DNA of 64,000 nucleotides. Origin: Dichetophora obliterata (taxonomy: Eukaryota > Arthropoda > Insecta > Diptera > Sciomyzidae). Within the stretch, counting starts at the first letter, position 1. Each line of letters begins with the position of its first letter. Below, piece by piece: positions 55,043 through 64,000 of this stretch. The stretch lies in contig OY986435.1 in assembly GCA_963920525.1 (NCBI GenBank), positions 302,844,908 to 302,908,907 of the forward strand, read 5' to 3'. Position numbers and translations under genes: made by a program. The notes beneath the pieces are model-generated. The model saw nothing but the letters and a program-made list of their open reading frames with translations. It was not told the DNA's origin and ran no database searches.

Positions 55043-55600
55043 TTATGATTAAGTTCTCTCAAACATATATCTGATGCATCTGGTGATATTTGTAAACACA
55101 TTAATATAACAATCCAAATGGATAAATGGACCTAAGCATAAAATGGATAATTTTGGTGTATGAACATCTAAATAGTCTGAATGGACCTAAACCTGGGATC
55201 TTCAATTGCCTTATATCTTCATGATGAATGTGACTACATTTGTCGATGGTACCGTGATGTCTTGGTGTCTTTTTACCTCCTGAAACACTACGTTAGATCG
55301 ATTTGTAATATATTAACATGAGTGGCCGATAAGACCTAGTTTGTCTTGATGCCTGCGTTTGCAACTGGTTTTCTTTCTTTTATGAAAATTGGTTTGGTGA
55401 AGTTGACCTAGTTGGTCGATTAAAAAACCCTGTCAAGCCAGGATCCCACCGGCTTAAGGAAGACAGAACGATATATATTATATATACACTTATTGGAGTG
55501 GTGTTTTTTTGGGTATGAGACCTTGTTTGTCACACGACTCCGCCGATATCCGGATACAAAAATTGTTGCTAACTTGACCCTGTTTGTCTTGAAAAAGTAA
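55043..55600 (+). other. Retrotransposon 3'UTR and degenerate GACCTAGTTTGTC motif series
   Basis: A phrase of the type GACC(T/C)(A/T)GTTTGTC occurs at about 55346, 55408 (GACCTAGTTGGTC), 55522 (GACCTTGTTTGTC) and 55577 (GACCCTGTTTGTC). GGATCCCACCGGCTTAAGG near 55441 may mark the element end. No further gene. Confidence 0.45.
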
Positions 55601-55689
55601 CCCTGCTATGCTGTCTGATATTATCGATTTGACTTATTTTTTTTTATTCTAAGAGTACCATGTTTTTCAAACATTGTGTTATTTTGTAC

Positions 55690-56456
55690 AGCTAGTTAAA
55701 GAAAGGTTTTTATTTAAAAAATTTTTAAAATCACATTCAGGTTTTTCTTGGGTACATGTATTTTTTGTACATGTTCTTAAAATTGAAAAAAAAGTTTAAT
55801 AGTATAACAATTTTAGTATTTCTGAGTAAGATTCTGTGATATTTTGTACCGCTTGTTTAAGGAAGATTTGTTTTTTTATTAATTTTTAAGGTCATATTTT
55901 TTACAGCTGGTTAAAATAGATTTTTATTTTTGTATAATTAAAATCACATTTCAGTATTTCTTAGGAAGTATCATGTGTCAATTTAATGCCAATTTTTAAT
56001 TGAGTGTGAGCTTTTCTGACATTTTTTCTATAGAATTTGTTGCCAAAAAGTTTATACTAAATTTACAGCCCTATTCTGGCAAAGTAACAATTGTTACACA
56101 GTATTTTTAATACTTATATGTGTTTGTTATAATTTTTGTTTTCAAAACAAAATTTGAAGGCCAAAAACAACATTTTTTTATTGAAATTGTCACTATCTCA
56201 AAAGCAAGTGATTAATTGTATCAAAATTTATTAATTTTCAGCTTCAAATTTTGTTTGAAATCAAAAAAATTACTACAAACACATAGAAATTTTAAAAATA
56301 CTGTGTAACAGTTGAAACTTTGCCTGAATAGGGCTGTTAGAGTCGACATTAAAATGACTATTGGTAAGGAATATTGTGCTTAACAGACAGTTTAAGAAAG
56401 GTTTTTGTATTCAAATTTTTAAGAACACATAAATTTTTTCTTGGGTACTACCATCA
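55690..56456 (+). repeat. Diverged repeat units, split by a MITE
   Basis: The phrase CAGCTAGTTAAAGAAAGGTTTTT ... AAAATCACATTCAG ... TTTCTTGGGTAC (given here in parts) occurs at 55690-55757 and, altered, near 55848, 55903-55975 and 56384-56455. Units are poorly conserved. The MITE at 56066-56336 lies between the third and fourth. Confidence 0.5.
56066..56336. mobile_element. Palindromic MITE (CAGCCCTATTC ends, TTA flanks)
   Basis: Left end CAGCCCTATTCTGGCAAAGT, right end inverted CAGCCCTATTCAGGCAAAGT; pairing continues through TGTTACACAGTATTTTTAA and CAAAATTTGAAG. TTA lies on both sides, suggesting a PIF/Harbinger-like origin. The right half has a relative at 1853-2003 inside the hAT element. 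Noncoding. Confidence 0.8.
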
Positions 56457-56499
56457 TCGAATTTTTTGTAGGATTATTTTAGAATTTTTTTCTTGTAGA

Positions 56500-56600
56500 G
56501 GCAATTCCGGGATCCTGAAAATCCCGAGATTTTAGGCCTTGCAATCCCAGGACTGTGGGGACTAAGAAAAGTCCGGGATCCCGGGATTGGATGCCCTAGT
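56500..56600 (-). repeat. Terminal fragment of a CCCGGGAT-type hAT element
   Basis: The minus strand reads AGGGCATCCAATCCCGGGAT then CCCGGACTTTTC, and later ATCTCGGGATTTTCAGGATC. Repeated CCGGGAT words next to an AGGGCATCCAA end are typical of a widespread hAT group. Only one end is present. Confidence 0.5.
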
Positions 56601-57265
56601 TGAAAAGTATGCACTAATAATTGACTGCCATTTTGAAGGAACTTTCATGATTCGTGAAGATAACTTAACCATTTGCGTTTTAAGATTCACAGTAAAAACA
56701 TGCATTTGCATGTTATAAGGAATAAAGAAGGTTTTGTTAAAAAATATTTGTACAGCTTTACGCAATTAATTTTGGTAAAAAATTAGTTTTTTACTTCTTA
56801 ATAAAAAAATTTTATCTTGTACATATTAAGGAAAATTGTTCAAGGGAATTTTACTTGATATATAAGTCTTTCAAAAAAACCAACCCGATCCAAATTTGGC
56901 TCAGTTCCAAAAACTATAATTATTTCGCCACATGAAAAATTACCTCTTTTTGCTTAACAAAATTTGAAGAAGTTCAAGTATTTATAGAAAAAACATTCCT
57001 TTAAGAGTCTCTAATGACCCTTTAAGGCTTTAAGGATCATGTGCTAGCTGTTTATGAAAAAATAAAAAAAATTTTTTTAAAAATATAAAAACTAACATAT
57101 TAAAAGTAACAACCAAATATACATATTACTGAAAATTCTTTTATTAACCAAAACACATAGTTTTTTATTTTCTTAATTTTTTAAACAAGAAAAAATACTT
57201 AACTTTCTACAAAAATATGTTAAGTTTTTACTTACCTAAGATCGAGAAAAAGTTACAAATCGTTT

Positions 57266-57478
57266 CCACTATGACGATTTCGTCCACTTGCCAACTTTGA
57301 CTGTACACTGCAGACAATGGGCTTGATAGAAACTGATGCGGCTTGGCAGCTTTTCATCAGAAGGCTTAAAGTTTTTTTTTTTGGCGGTGTTGCCAAGTTG
57401 TGCTCAAATTGCATGTCTGAGATACAGCATTACCGAGTTGGAGGACGATATCGTCATAGTGGACACACGGAGGGTTAA
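57266..57478. mobile_element. piggyBac-like MITE (CCACTATGACGAT ends), left tip lost
   Basis: CCACTATGACGATTTCGTCC (57266) and, inverted, CCACTATGACGATATCGTCC (ending 57462) agree at 18 of 20. On the right the repeat extends outward as CCCTCCGTGTGT and abuts TTAA at 57475-57478, as expected for piggyBac. The left tip and its TTAA are missing. Noncoding. Confidence 0.6.
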
Positions 57479-58640
57479 ATTTTATTTTTTCACTTTTATT
57501 TTTACTATCGCTGATTTCATGTATTGCATCCTTATTGCCCTGGCCAACATCTTTTAGATCGTGCACAGTTCCAGCAGTCCAACACGGTATCTTTGATGCA
57601 ATAACCTACAGAGCTACGTTACAACGTAGCAGCGGCAAAGATCTGTTATTTGCGATCATTTGTAACAATTTTTGAGTGCGGCGAGGAGGGCTTCCACTGT
57701 GAGACGGTGATGGAAAGATGTCGGCTGAACTCCATCCGTCAAGCCATCGTCGTCTCGGCACAATCTGAAAGAAACGAAAGCGCGCACCCATCAACAAAAT
57801 CTTTAACACCGCAGTTTCTATGTCGTCGTTCGGGTGCCTCCACTAAAAACCACAATAAATAAGGTATCAAGGCTGTATGTCTGTCTTTTTGTCCGTCTGA
57901 CTGACTGCTTAGTTGCTCACCGTAGCGCAAACAGTTAAATTTATATGTACGTTTTCTTGAATGGGAACATTTTGAGCATTGTTCGTTTCAGGTTAAAGGT
58001 TCAAAAAAGCAAAACTATTACATTTTCTTAAAAAGAAGTAGGAAGAGATCGAAAAACACTAAGGCGACCCGATCTACGCTTAGCGCACATTGCAACCTGT
58101 TATTTGGATTCATTTGTCAAAATAATTTTCAACCAAATTTTGCCTTCTTTCTCTACATCTTACCATTACCTCATCCCCTCCTCCATTTTAACTCGGTGTT
58201 TTTTTATGTTTAGTGCAGTTGAAGCAAAACGCTCGCAACTTGCACTAAACAGTTGCAAGATCTCATGCTTTAGTCATCCAACTTCGTTTTACCAACTACT
58301 ACCGTCTTTTCAGCTCTCTCAAAATTTATCGATTTGTCTTTGTCTACATTTAATTCTGTCTTCTTTTCTGTTCTTGCTGTCTTCCGTCTTGATGTACTTA
58401 CCCCGAGGAAGTCAGTCAGTCAGTCGGCTTGACGTTTAGTCTCCGAAGCTTGTGAATTGGTTTGAATTCTTTTTTACCTGTATAAAACTGTTGTCCTTCC
58501 CGTTCCCTCCGCAGCCGTATCATTTATTTCGCCAATTGGAAAAATCAATTAATCACTCCTTCCCATTCCCGTTTGCACTGCATTCGCCGGGCTCTGTATC
58601 CTTATGTTAATTGCCCTTTGGCAAAACTAGTGTCTAGAAT
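57479..58640. promoter_or_regulatory. GC-richer, non-repetitive island in pb intron 2 (candidate enhancer or PRE)
   Basis: It stands out by composition from the AT-rich surroundings and lacks transposon features. It contains a perfect inverted repeat GCTACGTT-AC-AACGTAGC (57613-57630), CAAGCCATCGTCG (57741, with a GCCAT core as bound by Pleiohomeotic), CGTCGTTCGGG, a GTCAGTCAGTCAGTCGG tract near 58408, and a 14-15 bp stem-loop at 58208-58250. In Drosophila, pb introns are known to carry regulatory elements, which makes this location plausible. Frames on both strands overlap and have no domain. Confidence 0.4.
58208..58250. repeat. Stem-loop GTTTAGTGCA...TGCACTAAAC
   Basis: GTTTAGTGCAGTTG (58208-58221) and CAACTTGCACTAAAC (58236-58250) pair over 14 bp with one bulged base, around a 14-base loop. 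Too short for a typical microRNA precursor. Confidence 0.6.
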
Positions 58641-59013
58641 ACAACCAACCAATTTTCCATACATTCTTTTATTTGTCGGAGTAGCCGGCTGCTTGTAGAG
58701 TTTAAATTAATTTTCATTATTTTGCTGTAATTGTTTAATTTTGTCTTCTGTGAGAGAATAGTTAGAATGAATACACGCTTATTATATGAACTTCTTTTTC
58801 ACGAATACCTTACAACAGGTTTTAATGGTTGTTATATGTTTAATAATTGACTTTTTAAACAGAGCATGAATTGAGTCGGGTTTGCGATTCGTCAAAAAAG
58901 CATTTTACCAAATTAAGCAATTTCTTCTGAAATGTTAATTCAACATAAACACGAAAAACTGTTTTATTTTCTTAGCTATTTAAATTTAAAAATTTGTTAT
59001 TAAGGTAAGTAAC
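58641..59013. other. AT-rich intronic spacer, nothing recognised
   Basis: No coding frame, no inverted ends, no repeat copies seen. Confidence 0.4.
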
Positions 59014-59588
59014 CCAAATAAGGCCAACCTTACGGTTTTTACCAGACAGAAGAGAAACGGGTTTTTTTAAACTTATTTTTGCAATTTTGTATTTTTGTTT
59101 ATTCAATTCTTTTTTCAAAAACATAAAAATAAAGCATGAAAAAGTAAAAAAATATATCCAGCTCGGAAGGTTTTAAAAAGGTCTAATTTTTGCCATGTTA
59201 GGACCACCATGTCTAAATAAGGCCCAATATAATTTCATTAATCAAGTTTTTCTCGGAATACACCACAGTTAGATTTGATCAATTAACCTTTTTGTTTTCG
59301 TTAAAATACCTCTCTTGATTTTTAATTCAAAGCTGGACATAGGCAATAGTTAATTCGTAGAATAACGGACTTTTACTGCGAGCACAATATTACATCAACC
59401 ACGTTGTTGACGCTACCGCTGACTTCGTTCGACTGTCACTCGCTTCACAGATGCGCAATCAAAGTAATTTTTTTTGCATCGTTATGCAGATATGAACGTG
59501 TTTAAACGTGCAAAAAATCATTTTGCAGGGAATGCAATAAATGTGCGTATTAGAAATCGGGCCTTATTAAGGCTTGGGCCTTATTTGG
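59014..59588. mobile_element. TIR element with CCAAATAAGGCC ends
   Basis: CCAAATAAGGCCAACCTTA (59014) faces, inverted, CCAAATAAGGCCCAAGCCTTA (split: CCAAATAAGGCC then CAAGCCTTA; ends 59588). A related AAATAAGGCCCAA lies inside at 59214. The frame 59474-59761 crosses the right end and is not a gene. Superfamily unknown. Confidence 0.55.
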
Positions 59589-60034
59589 CGAAGAGACCTT
59601 ATATGTTATACGCAAACATAATTGCATTGCCTTACAGCGGTCGAAATGTGATTAAAAAACCGACAACAGTTTTAAAATACCTGGAAGTATATTCGCTCGA
59701 ATGCGACAAGTCTCACATGCAACACTTTAGTCATTTAACATCAAAACCAAAAATCATATAAATAACATATATTTTTATATGTATGTCGTAAATGTTTTTG
59801 GTCAAAACTACCAAAACATATTTTTTTTACCACCGTTATGAACGTTATGATACTGTGGAACGTCTCAAGAGGTGCATTAGACTTTTTGATTGTTCAAATA
59901 TTTTAAAAGCCCAATTTCACCAAAATAAATATGCATACCAATACTAATACCTAACATTTTTAAACAGGAATCTATTTTGGTAATCTTATCGTATTCTATT
60001 TGTGTATTGTCATTACATAATTTCAAATTCCATT
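59589..60034. other. AT-rich intronic spacer, nothing recognised
   Basis: No support for coding or repeats beyond short A/T runs. Confidence 0.4.
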
Positions 60035-60769
60035 CACTGAGAAAAAAAAACATACTTTAAAATTAAACAATAAATTTTAAAATAGAAAGTAACTCATTTG
60101 CGTTCCTACAAAACCAAACTTAAAACAAGCGTGCTTAATTTTTAACTATAAGCTCATTTCTGTTTTTTGTATAATTTTCTCTTATTATTTCCTTCCAATA
60201 ACAATGAATACGTCGCTATCAGAGATTGAATTAAAAAATTATGTGCAGTAGAATCATTGAAAATTATTGCTAGACAACTGAGACCCCGATTTTACATTTG
60301 ATTGTTTGAAAATATTTTTGAATTAGTCTTACAAATATTAAACATAAGATGAAATAAAAACTAATTAATTATTTTGATATTAAAAATATTTCAAGCCGCA
60401 ATAAAATGCAACCTTCATCAAATGAAGTCAAAAAATTTGTTATTCGGGGGGTCCCAGGGGTCGCTAATCACGAATTTTACTTCGAAAACTCGAAAAAGTT
60501 AAAAAATGACATCGAATTTAAAACATTTATTTTAAATGTTAAAGTTTTTGCACTCAATTTTTTGTTTAAATAAATGTGTTTTAACTTACAATTTTTACAA
60601 TGAAAGTATATTTAAAAACTTGTTTTGAAAACGAAAACTTTTGTTTTAAATTAAACTTTAAAAACATTTGTATTTAACTTAAATGAAATTGTGTCAAGCT
60701 CTATTTCAATAACAAAGTCGTTTATATGAACACAATCTCATTTCATTTTAACACATATTTCCCTCAGTG
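60035..60769. mobile_element. TIR element with CACTGAG ends
   Basis: CACTGAGAAAAAAAAACAT at the left and, inverted, CACTGAGGGAAATATGTGTT at the right. The inner sequence is rich in AATTTTAAAAT and TTTAAAACA words in both orientations. CACTGA(G/A)AAAA is a frequent end among insect non-autonomous elements. No flanking duplication identified. Confidence 0.5.
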
Positions 60770-61369
60770 TACACATAGTTTTCATGTTAAAATTTTTAAA
60801 TAAAGTTTCTTACAAAACTTAAAGATGTGTGTTTGTGTAAAGCGGGATTACTAAAAGAAGGGAAAAGAAGGAAGATTACATAACTTAAAATTGTAAATTT
60901 GATCAAGTCATAAGCAACACGGGTGTCACCAAGGGAAGAAGGGAGGGTCAGTTGCCCCCCTAGAGATGAAAAATAAGATAAACGCAAAGAAACCAGTTTA
61001 GCTCACACACTTGACTTGCTTGACTTATAATTTTCGAACGTCGAAACTCGACGAATTCACTAATTCCATTTTAAGCAAAATGTGTTTATGGGTTCACATT
61101 CCTCAAAATAAATGTTCACAAGCATTGCTGCCCACCGTGAATACCCCTTTAACATTGCATAAGCTTTTAAATTCTTTAATGGAAACACTTTTATTTAGTA
61201 GTTTTTTTTAACTGTAAACGCAGCTCTGAAAATGTCAATATTTTGTTCGGCTCGTCTCTCACCATTGTAACAGTGAAACGAGCAAAGTACACAAAGTGTT
61301 TTTTTTTAATCATCTGTGTATCATATTTTTCATATTCGCTATTGCTAATAATTCTAAATTAAATAATAC
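60770..61369. other. Intronic spacer, nothing recognised
   Basis: Moderately complex sequence (for example GGGAAGAAGGGAGGGTCAG near 60932) without a supported gene or element. Confidence 0.35.
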
Positions 61370-62436
61370 ACTCAAAACATTTTTTAGTAAAATTTTTACA
61401 ATGATATTCGTAAACAAAATAATCGTACATTCTACAAATATTCGTACATTATACAAAGTATTTGTATTGTGATATCTTTACGAATTCAATCGTAAAATGT
61501 TACTAATACCTGATGAAGTATTTACGAATATAATCGTTTTATATGCTAATGACATTCGTAAACAAAACTTAATCAATTCGTATTAGTGCATTGTACAAAT
61601 GATTATGTACATTCGGGTGTCCCAAAAGAATATTTTTTTTTTCGAATTTCATAGTTGCTTAACCTTTGTTCGAAGGCTTATGAGTTAAGTATTTTTGAGA
61701 TTTTTTTCAGTTTTTTTGGAAGAGGTTTAGAGGTGGCGCTAATCGGGTTTTCCCAAAAACCCGGTTTTTCGGAGATTTTTTGAAATCTAAGCAAAAGTTG
61801 GTCAATAACAGACATTTTCTTAGTCTTTGAGTAGTCATTTCGAAAGATAATTGTTGAAACTTCACTTAAATGTACATAAATAAAAAGTTTTGTCAAATTT
61901 TTTCGTCAATTGGGTGTCATATACTTAATTTTTTCGTGAAATTATCGTAAATTTTTTTAAAAACGCTTCATAACTTTTAAAAATTCTATCAAAATGAAAA
62001 ATTTAATGATGCAGTTTGAATAATGGTAAAGTTCTAAGCAATTTAAAATAAAATATTTTTGATATTACTCTTGCCGTTTCAAAGTAAAAGCCTTTAAAGC
62101 CTTTGTCGTGGCCTGAAAACTTTTTGAATTTCAACATGTTAGTTTAACATTTAAAATTCTATGAATGTACATATAAATAATAATATTCGTGAATTTCTCG
62201 TACGAATAACTTCGTAATTTTTTTTTATTACATTCATAGTATTTAACTATTTACGCTTTTGTACTATTAACGAATGAAAAATCATGTTAGTAGAAAAAAA
62301 ATTCATTCCTAGGTTTACCGTATGAATTATTCGTAGAATGTACGTATTATAAGTTTAGTTTTTAAATTGAAAACCAAAATCGTTCAGCCTGGCTTGTCAA
62401 ACAACTACAGAATATAAGGAACTGTATAATTGTAAA

Positions 62437-62512
62437 GTGGCTGTAGCCTACTGGTATAGTGCTTGACCCGTAAGTCAAAGAGCAGAGGTTCAAATCCCAG
62501 CTCACACAGAAT
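62437..62512 (+). repeat. tRNA-like module 1 of tandem pair
   Basis: GTGGCTGTAGCCTACTGGTA TAGTG (box A region), GACCCGTAAGTC (anticodon-arm-like) and GAGGTTCAAATCCC (perfect box B). Confidence 0.5.
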
Positions 62513-62580
62513 TTGTATTTCTTTATGGCTGGTTTGTCGAACAACTACATAATAGCAGGAACTGTATGATTAAGTCTCAA

Positions 62581-62650
62581 GAGCCTTTAGCCTTCTGGTA
62601 GAGTGGGTGGCTTGTGAGCTAAAGAGGTTCAAACTCCACTTCAGACAGAA
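62581..62650 (+). repeat. tRNA-like module 2 of tandem pair
   Basis: GAGCCTTTAGCCTTCTGGTA GAGTGG followed by GGCTTGTGAGCT and GAGGTTCAAACTCC (box B). Same order as module 1 with a shorter middle. Confidence 0.45.
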
Positions 62651-62944
62651 TGTTTTTATGGATATTATGATCATTCGTTAATGTAACAAGTGTATTCCTA
62701 CAATATACCTTTGTTTTTGTACGAATACGAATAAAATATTCGTTATATGTACTATTATACGTCGATTCTACAAATCCTATTCGTAACTAGAAACTACGAA
62801 TAAAATTCGTAGAATTGACGCAGTTATTACTTATATTTACACACAAATATTTTTTAGTGTAGGAAATATTTAACTCGATGTAGCAACAATGGACATCCAA
62901 CAAGTGCTCACCAACTTTAAATTATTTGCTTTGCAGTAAATTTA

Positions 62945-63862
62945 AAAAGAAGAAAAACCTGAAGGAGCAAGTAGTGACAGCGATGAACAGGATGAAAATG
63001 TACAAAAGAAAAAGGAGAACAAAATAGAGACAATATCGCATGTTCCTAGCTCAAACACTAGAACGGGAGATACTCAACCTCAGGCAGTAGCTCAAGAACC
63101 TAATATTGGCGCAATTTTTTGTGATGATTCTTTGGGTTACCTTCCGAGGCCAATCTCATCCAAAAATCTGGACTCGGATACCGATTCTTCGACACATTAC
63201 ACGCATTTAACAATTGCTTAAGAGCCACCATAACAATCCTTAAAAAGTCACAGCCGAAATCATAAGCGATGCGACTATTGTTGCGGAGAAATTCGGACTG
63301 AGGAAGCCATCACATCAATGCCGCGAATTGTTGGAAAACAACGTCATCGAAGAAATCACTAATCAGAAAGCCCTTCAGAATTCTGGAAGAGGTCATTAAT
63401 AATACCATACTTGGAATCCATTATTACATCTCTTGAAGCACGTTTTACTAAAGAAAACACTATATCATTCGCATTATCTTAATTTTACCCTGCGCAAATG
63501 CAATCGATTTCAGTCGCAAATCTCGCAGAAACTTGCAAATTTTTTTTTGAAACTTGCCCAATTTTATAATTCACCTAGCATTAAAAATGAAACCGAACTT
63601 TGGCAGCAATTGTGGCATAACAAAAACAACCTAACAAATCTAACTATTGTTGATGTCCTAACTAAAAGAGGCCAAAACCTTCTTTCCCGAAACGGGAAAA
63701 CATTGAAATTTTTGATTGCTCTACCGTGCACAACGTGTACGCTTCAGGCAACTAAAAACCTGATTACGAAGCACCAAGGGGGAAAATCGGCTCAGTGGTC
63801 TGGCCAGGTGCACAGAAAACTTATTTATGAAAACTTGCAAGATAAATTTATTTACAAGTTTT
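62945..63862 (+). pseudogene. hAT (TTF/DUF4371-type) transposase relic
   Basis: An acidic, low-complexity leader (62950-63220) with SSDEQDENVQKKKENK and RPISSKNLDSDTDSSTHY is followed after stops by LRKPSHQCRELLENN, then LHLLKHVLLKKTLYHSHYLN. The frame 63433-63864 shows SPSIKNETELWQQLWHNKNN, LTNLTIVDVL and KTLKFLIALPCTTCT, which is the lead-in to the hAT dimerisation domain, but the following AERSFSTLRR block is destroyed. It is a different copy from those at 16576 and 17389. No ends identified within the window. Confidence 0.7.
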
Positions 63863-64000
63863 AGTTTTTGTACAGTCAAGAGCTCATGGAGCTTTACACA
63901 TTGGACTTCTCACCTTTGTTATTACTTACTAATCGTTACCTTACTAATCGTAGAGGCAGTAAGACTCGCACTACAAATAAGTGTAAAGTGATCTTGACTC
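63863..64000. other. Window end, nothing recognised
   Basis: Contains the short direct repeat TTACTTACTAATCGT/CTTACTAATCGT (63922-63950). No feature supported. Confidence 0.35.

Larger units (their letters stand above)
50905..55450 (+). mobile_element. Non-LTR retrotransposon (ORF1 plus ORF2), broken, with a nested insertion
   Basis: Plus-strand element running ORF1 (50905-51734), endonuclease (51735-52522), a foreign insertion (52523-53362), linker and reverse transcriptase (53363-55042), then a 3'UTR. It is the only retroelement in the window retaining ORF1. The order and motifs suit a Jockey/CR1-like clade. Frameshifts, stop codons and an internal deletion of the first reverse transcriptase motifs (near 53885) make it dead. 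5' and 3' ends are approximate; no poly-A tail was recognised with certainty. Confidence 0.82.
61370..62866. mobile_element. ACACT(C/A)AAAA-ended repeat with ATTCGTA arrays and two tRNA-like modules
   Basis: Left end ACACTCAAAACATTTTTTAG, right end inverted ACACTAAAAAATATTTGTG. Copy A of the large dispersed repeat (25688) starts with the same ACACTCAAAAAATTTTGTG. Both sides are filled with ATTCGTA and TACGAAT words (61405-61600 and 62165-62350, 62700-62820). Two tandem units of about 140 bp (62388-62527, 62528-62665), each beginning TGG(C/T)TTGTC-AACAACTACA, each carry a tRNA-like module. Noncoding. Confidence 0.6.

Noticed and set aside
58208..58250. microRNA precursor
   Set aside because: The stem is only 14-15 bp, well short of the roughly 22-bp arms needed.
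59474..59761. A 95-codon plus-strand frame
   Set aside because: It runs across the right end of a TIR element and has no domain.
1..64000. zen or another Hox gene in the window
   Set aside because: No second homeodomain (WFQNRR-type) or hexapeptide was found on either strand.

Overview
This is AT-rich (roughly 30% GC by eye) nuclear DNA from an insect, almost certainly a higher fly (Diptera, Schizophora). The anchor is a single coding exon on the plus strand (47810-48314). It encodes the N-terminus of the Hox protein Proboscipedia (Pb), with the conserved start MQEVCSSLD, the block around FINSQPSMAEFLNHLSPESP, and the Hox hexapeptide YPWMK just before a good splice donor. No other host protein-coding exon could be supported. 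The homeobox exons must lie to the right of the window.

Layout. Bases 1-33000 are the region upstream of pb, the interval that faces zen in the Drosophila Antennapedia complex. It is a mosaic of decayed mobile elements with a few non-repetitive, GC-richer islands (about 6680-7150, 13020-13960, 32150-33000). A candidate pb promoter and non-coding first exon lies at about 32985-33387, ending in a plausible donor. Intron 1 would then be 33388-47670, made mostly of palindromic and foldback elements. Exon 2 is 47671-48314 (5'UTR plus coding). From 48315 to the window end is intron 2. It carries a decayed mariner 400 bp after the donor, a broken non-LTR retrotransposon, several MITEs and one GC-richer island (57479-58640) that is a candidate regulatory region.

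Mobile elements. Several have boundaries that can be read directly. Three hAT-type elements have 8-bp duplications (1499-3360, 16396-17338, 31398-31852) and a fourth has an imperfect one (11132-11861). A piggyBac-type element with TTAA at both ends (18925-22280) was later split by a 5'-truncated Jockey-like retrotransposon. A second Jockey-like element sits inside a pair of near-identical 26-bp inverted repeats (7228-10521). Several other TIR or foldback elements are listed individually. None has an intact protein; every transposase or reverse transcriptase seen is truncated, frameshifted or both. A related group of repeats carries tRNA-like box A/box B modules, found at least six times.

How it works together. 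The only inferred functional unit is pb: promoter and exon 1, long intron 1, exon 2 with start codon and hexapeptide, long intron 2. Everything else is either transposon debris that enlarged the pb locus or possible cis-regulatory DNA. No CRISPR, operon, rRNA gene or intact tRNA gene was found. I did not find a novel multi-gene system. The most unusual signals are repeat structures, given in the findings.
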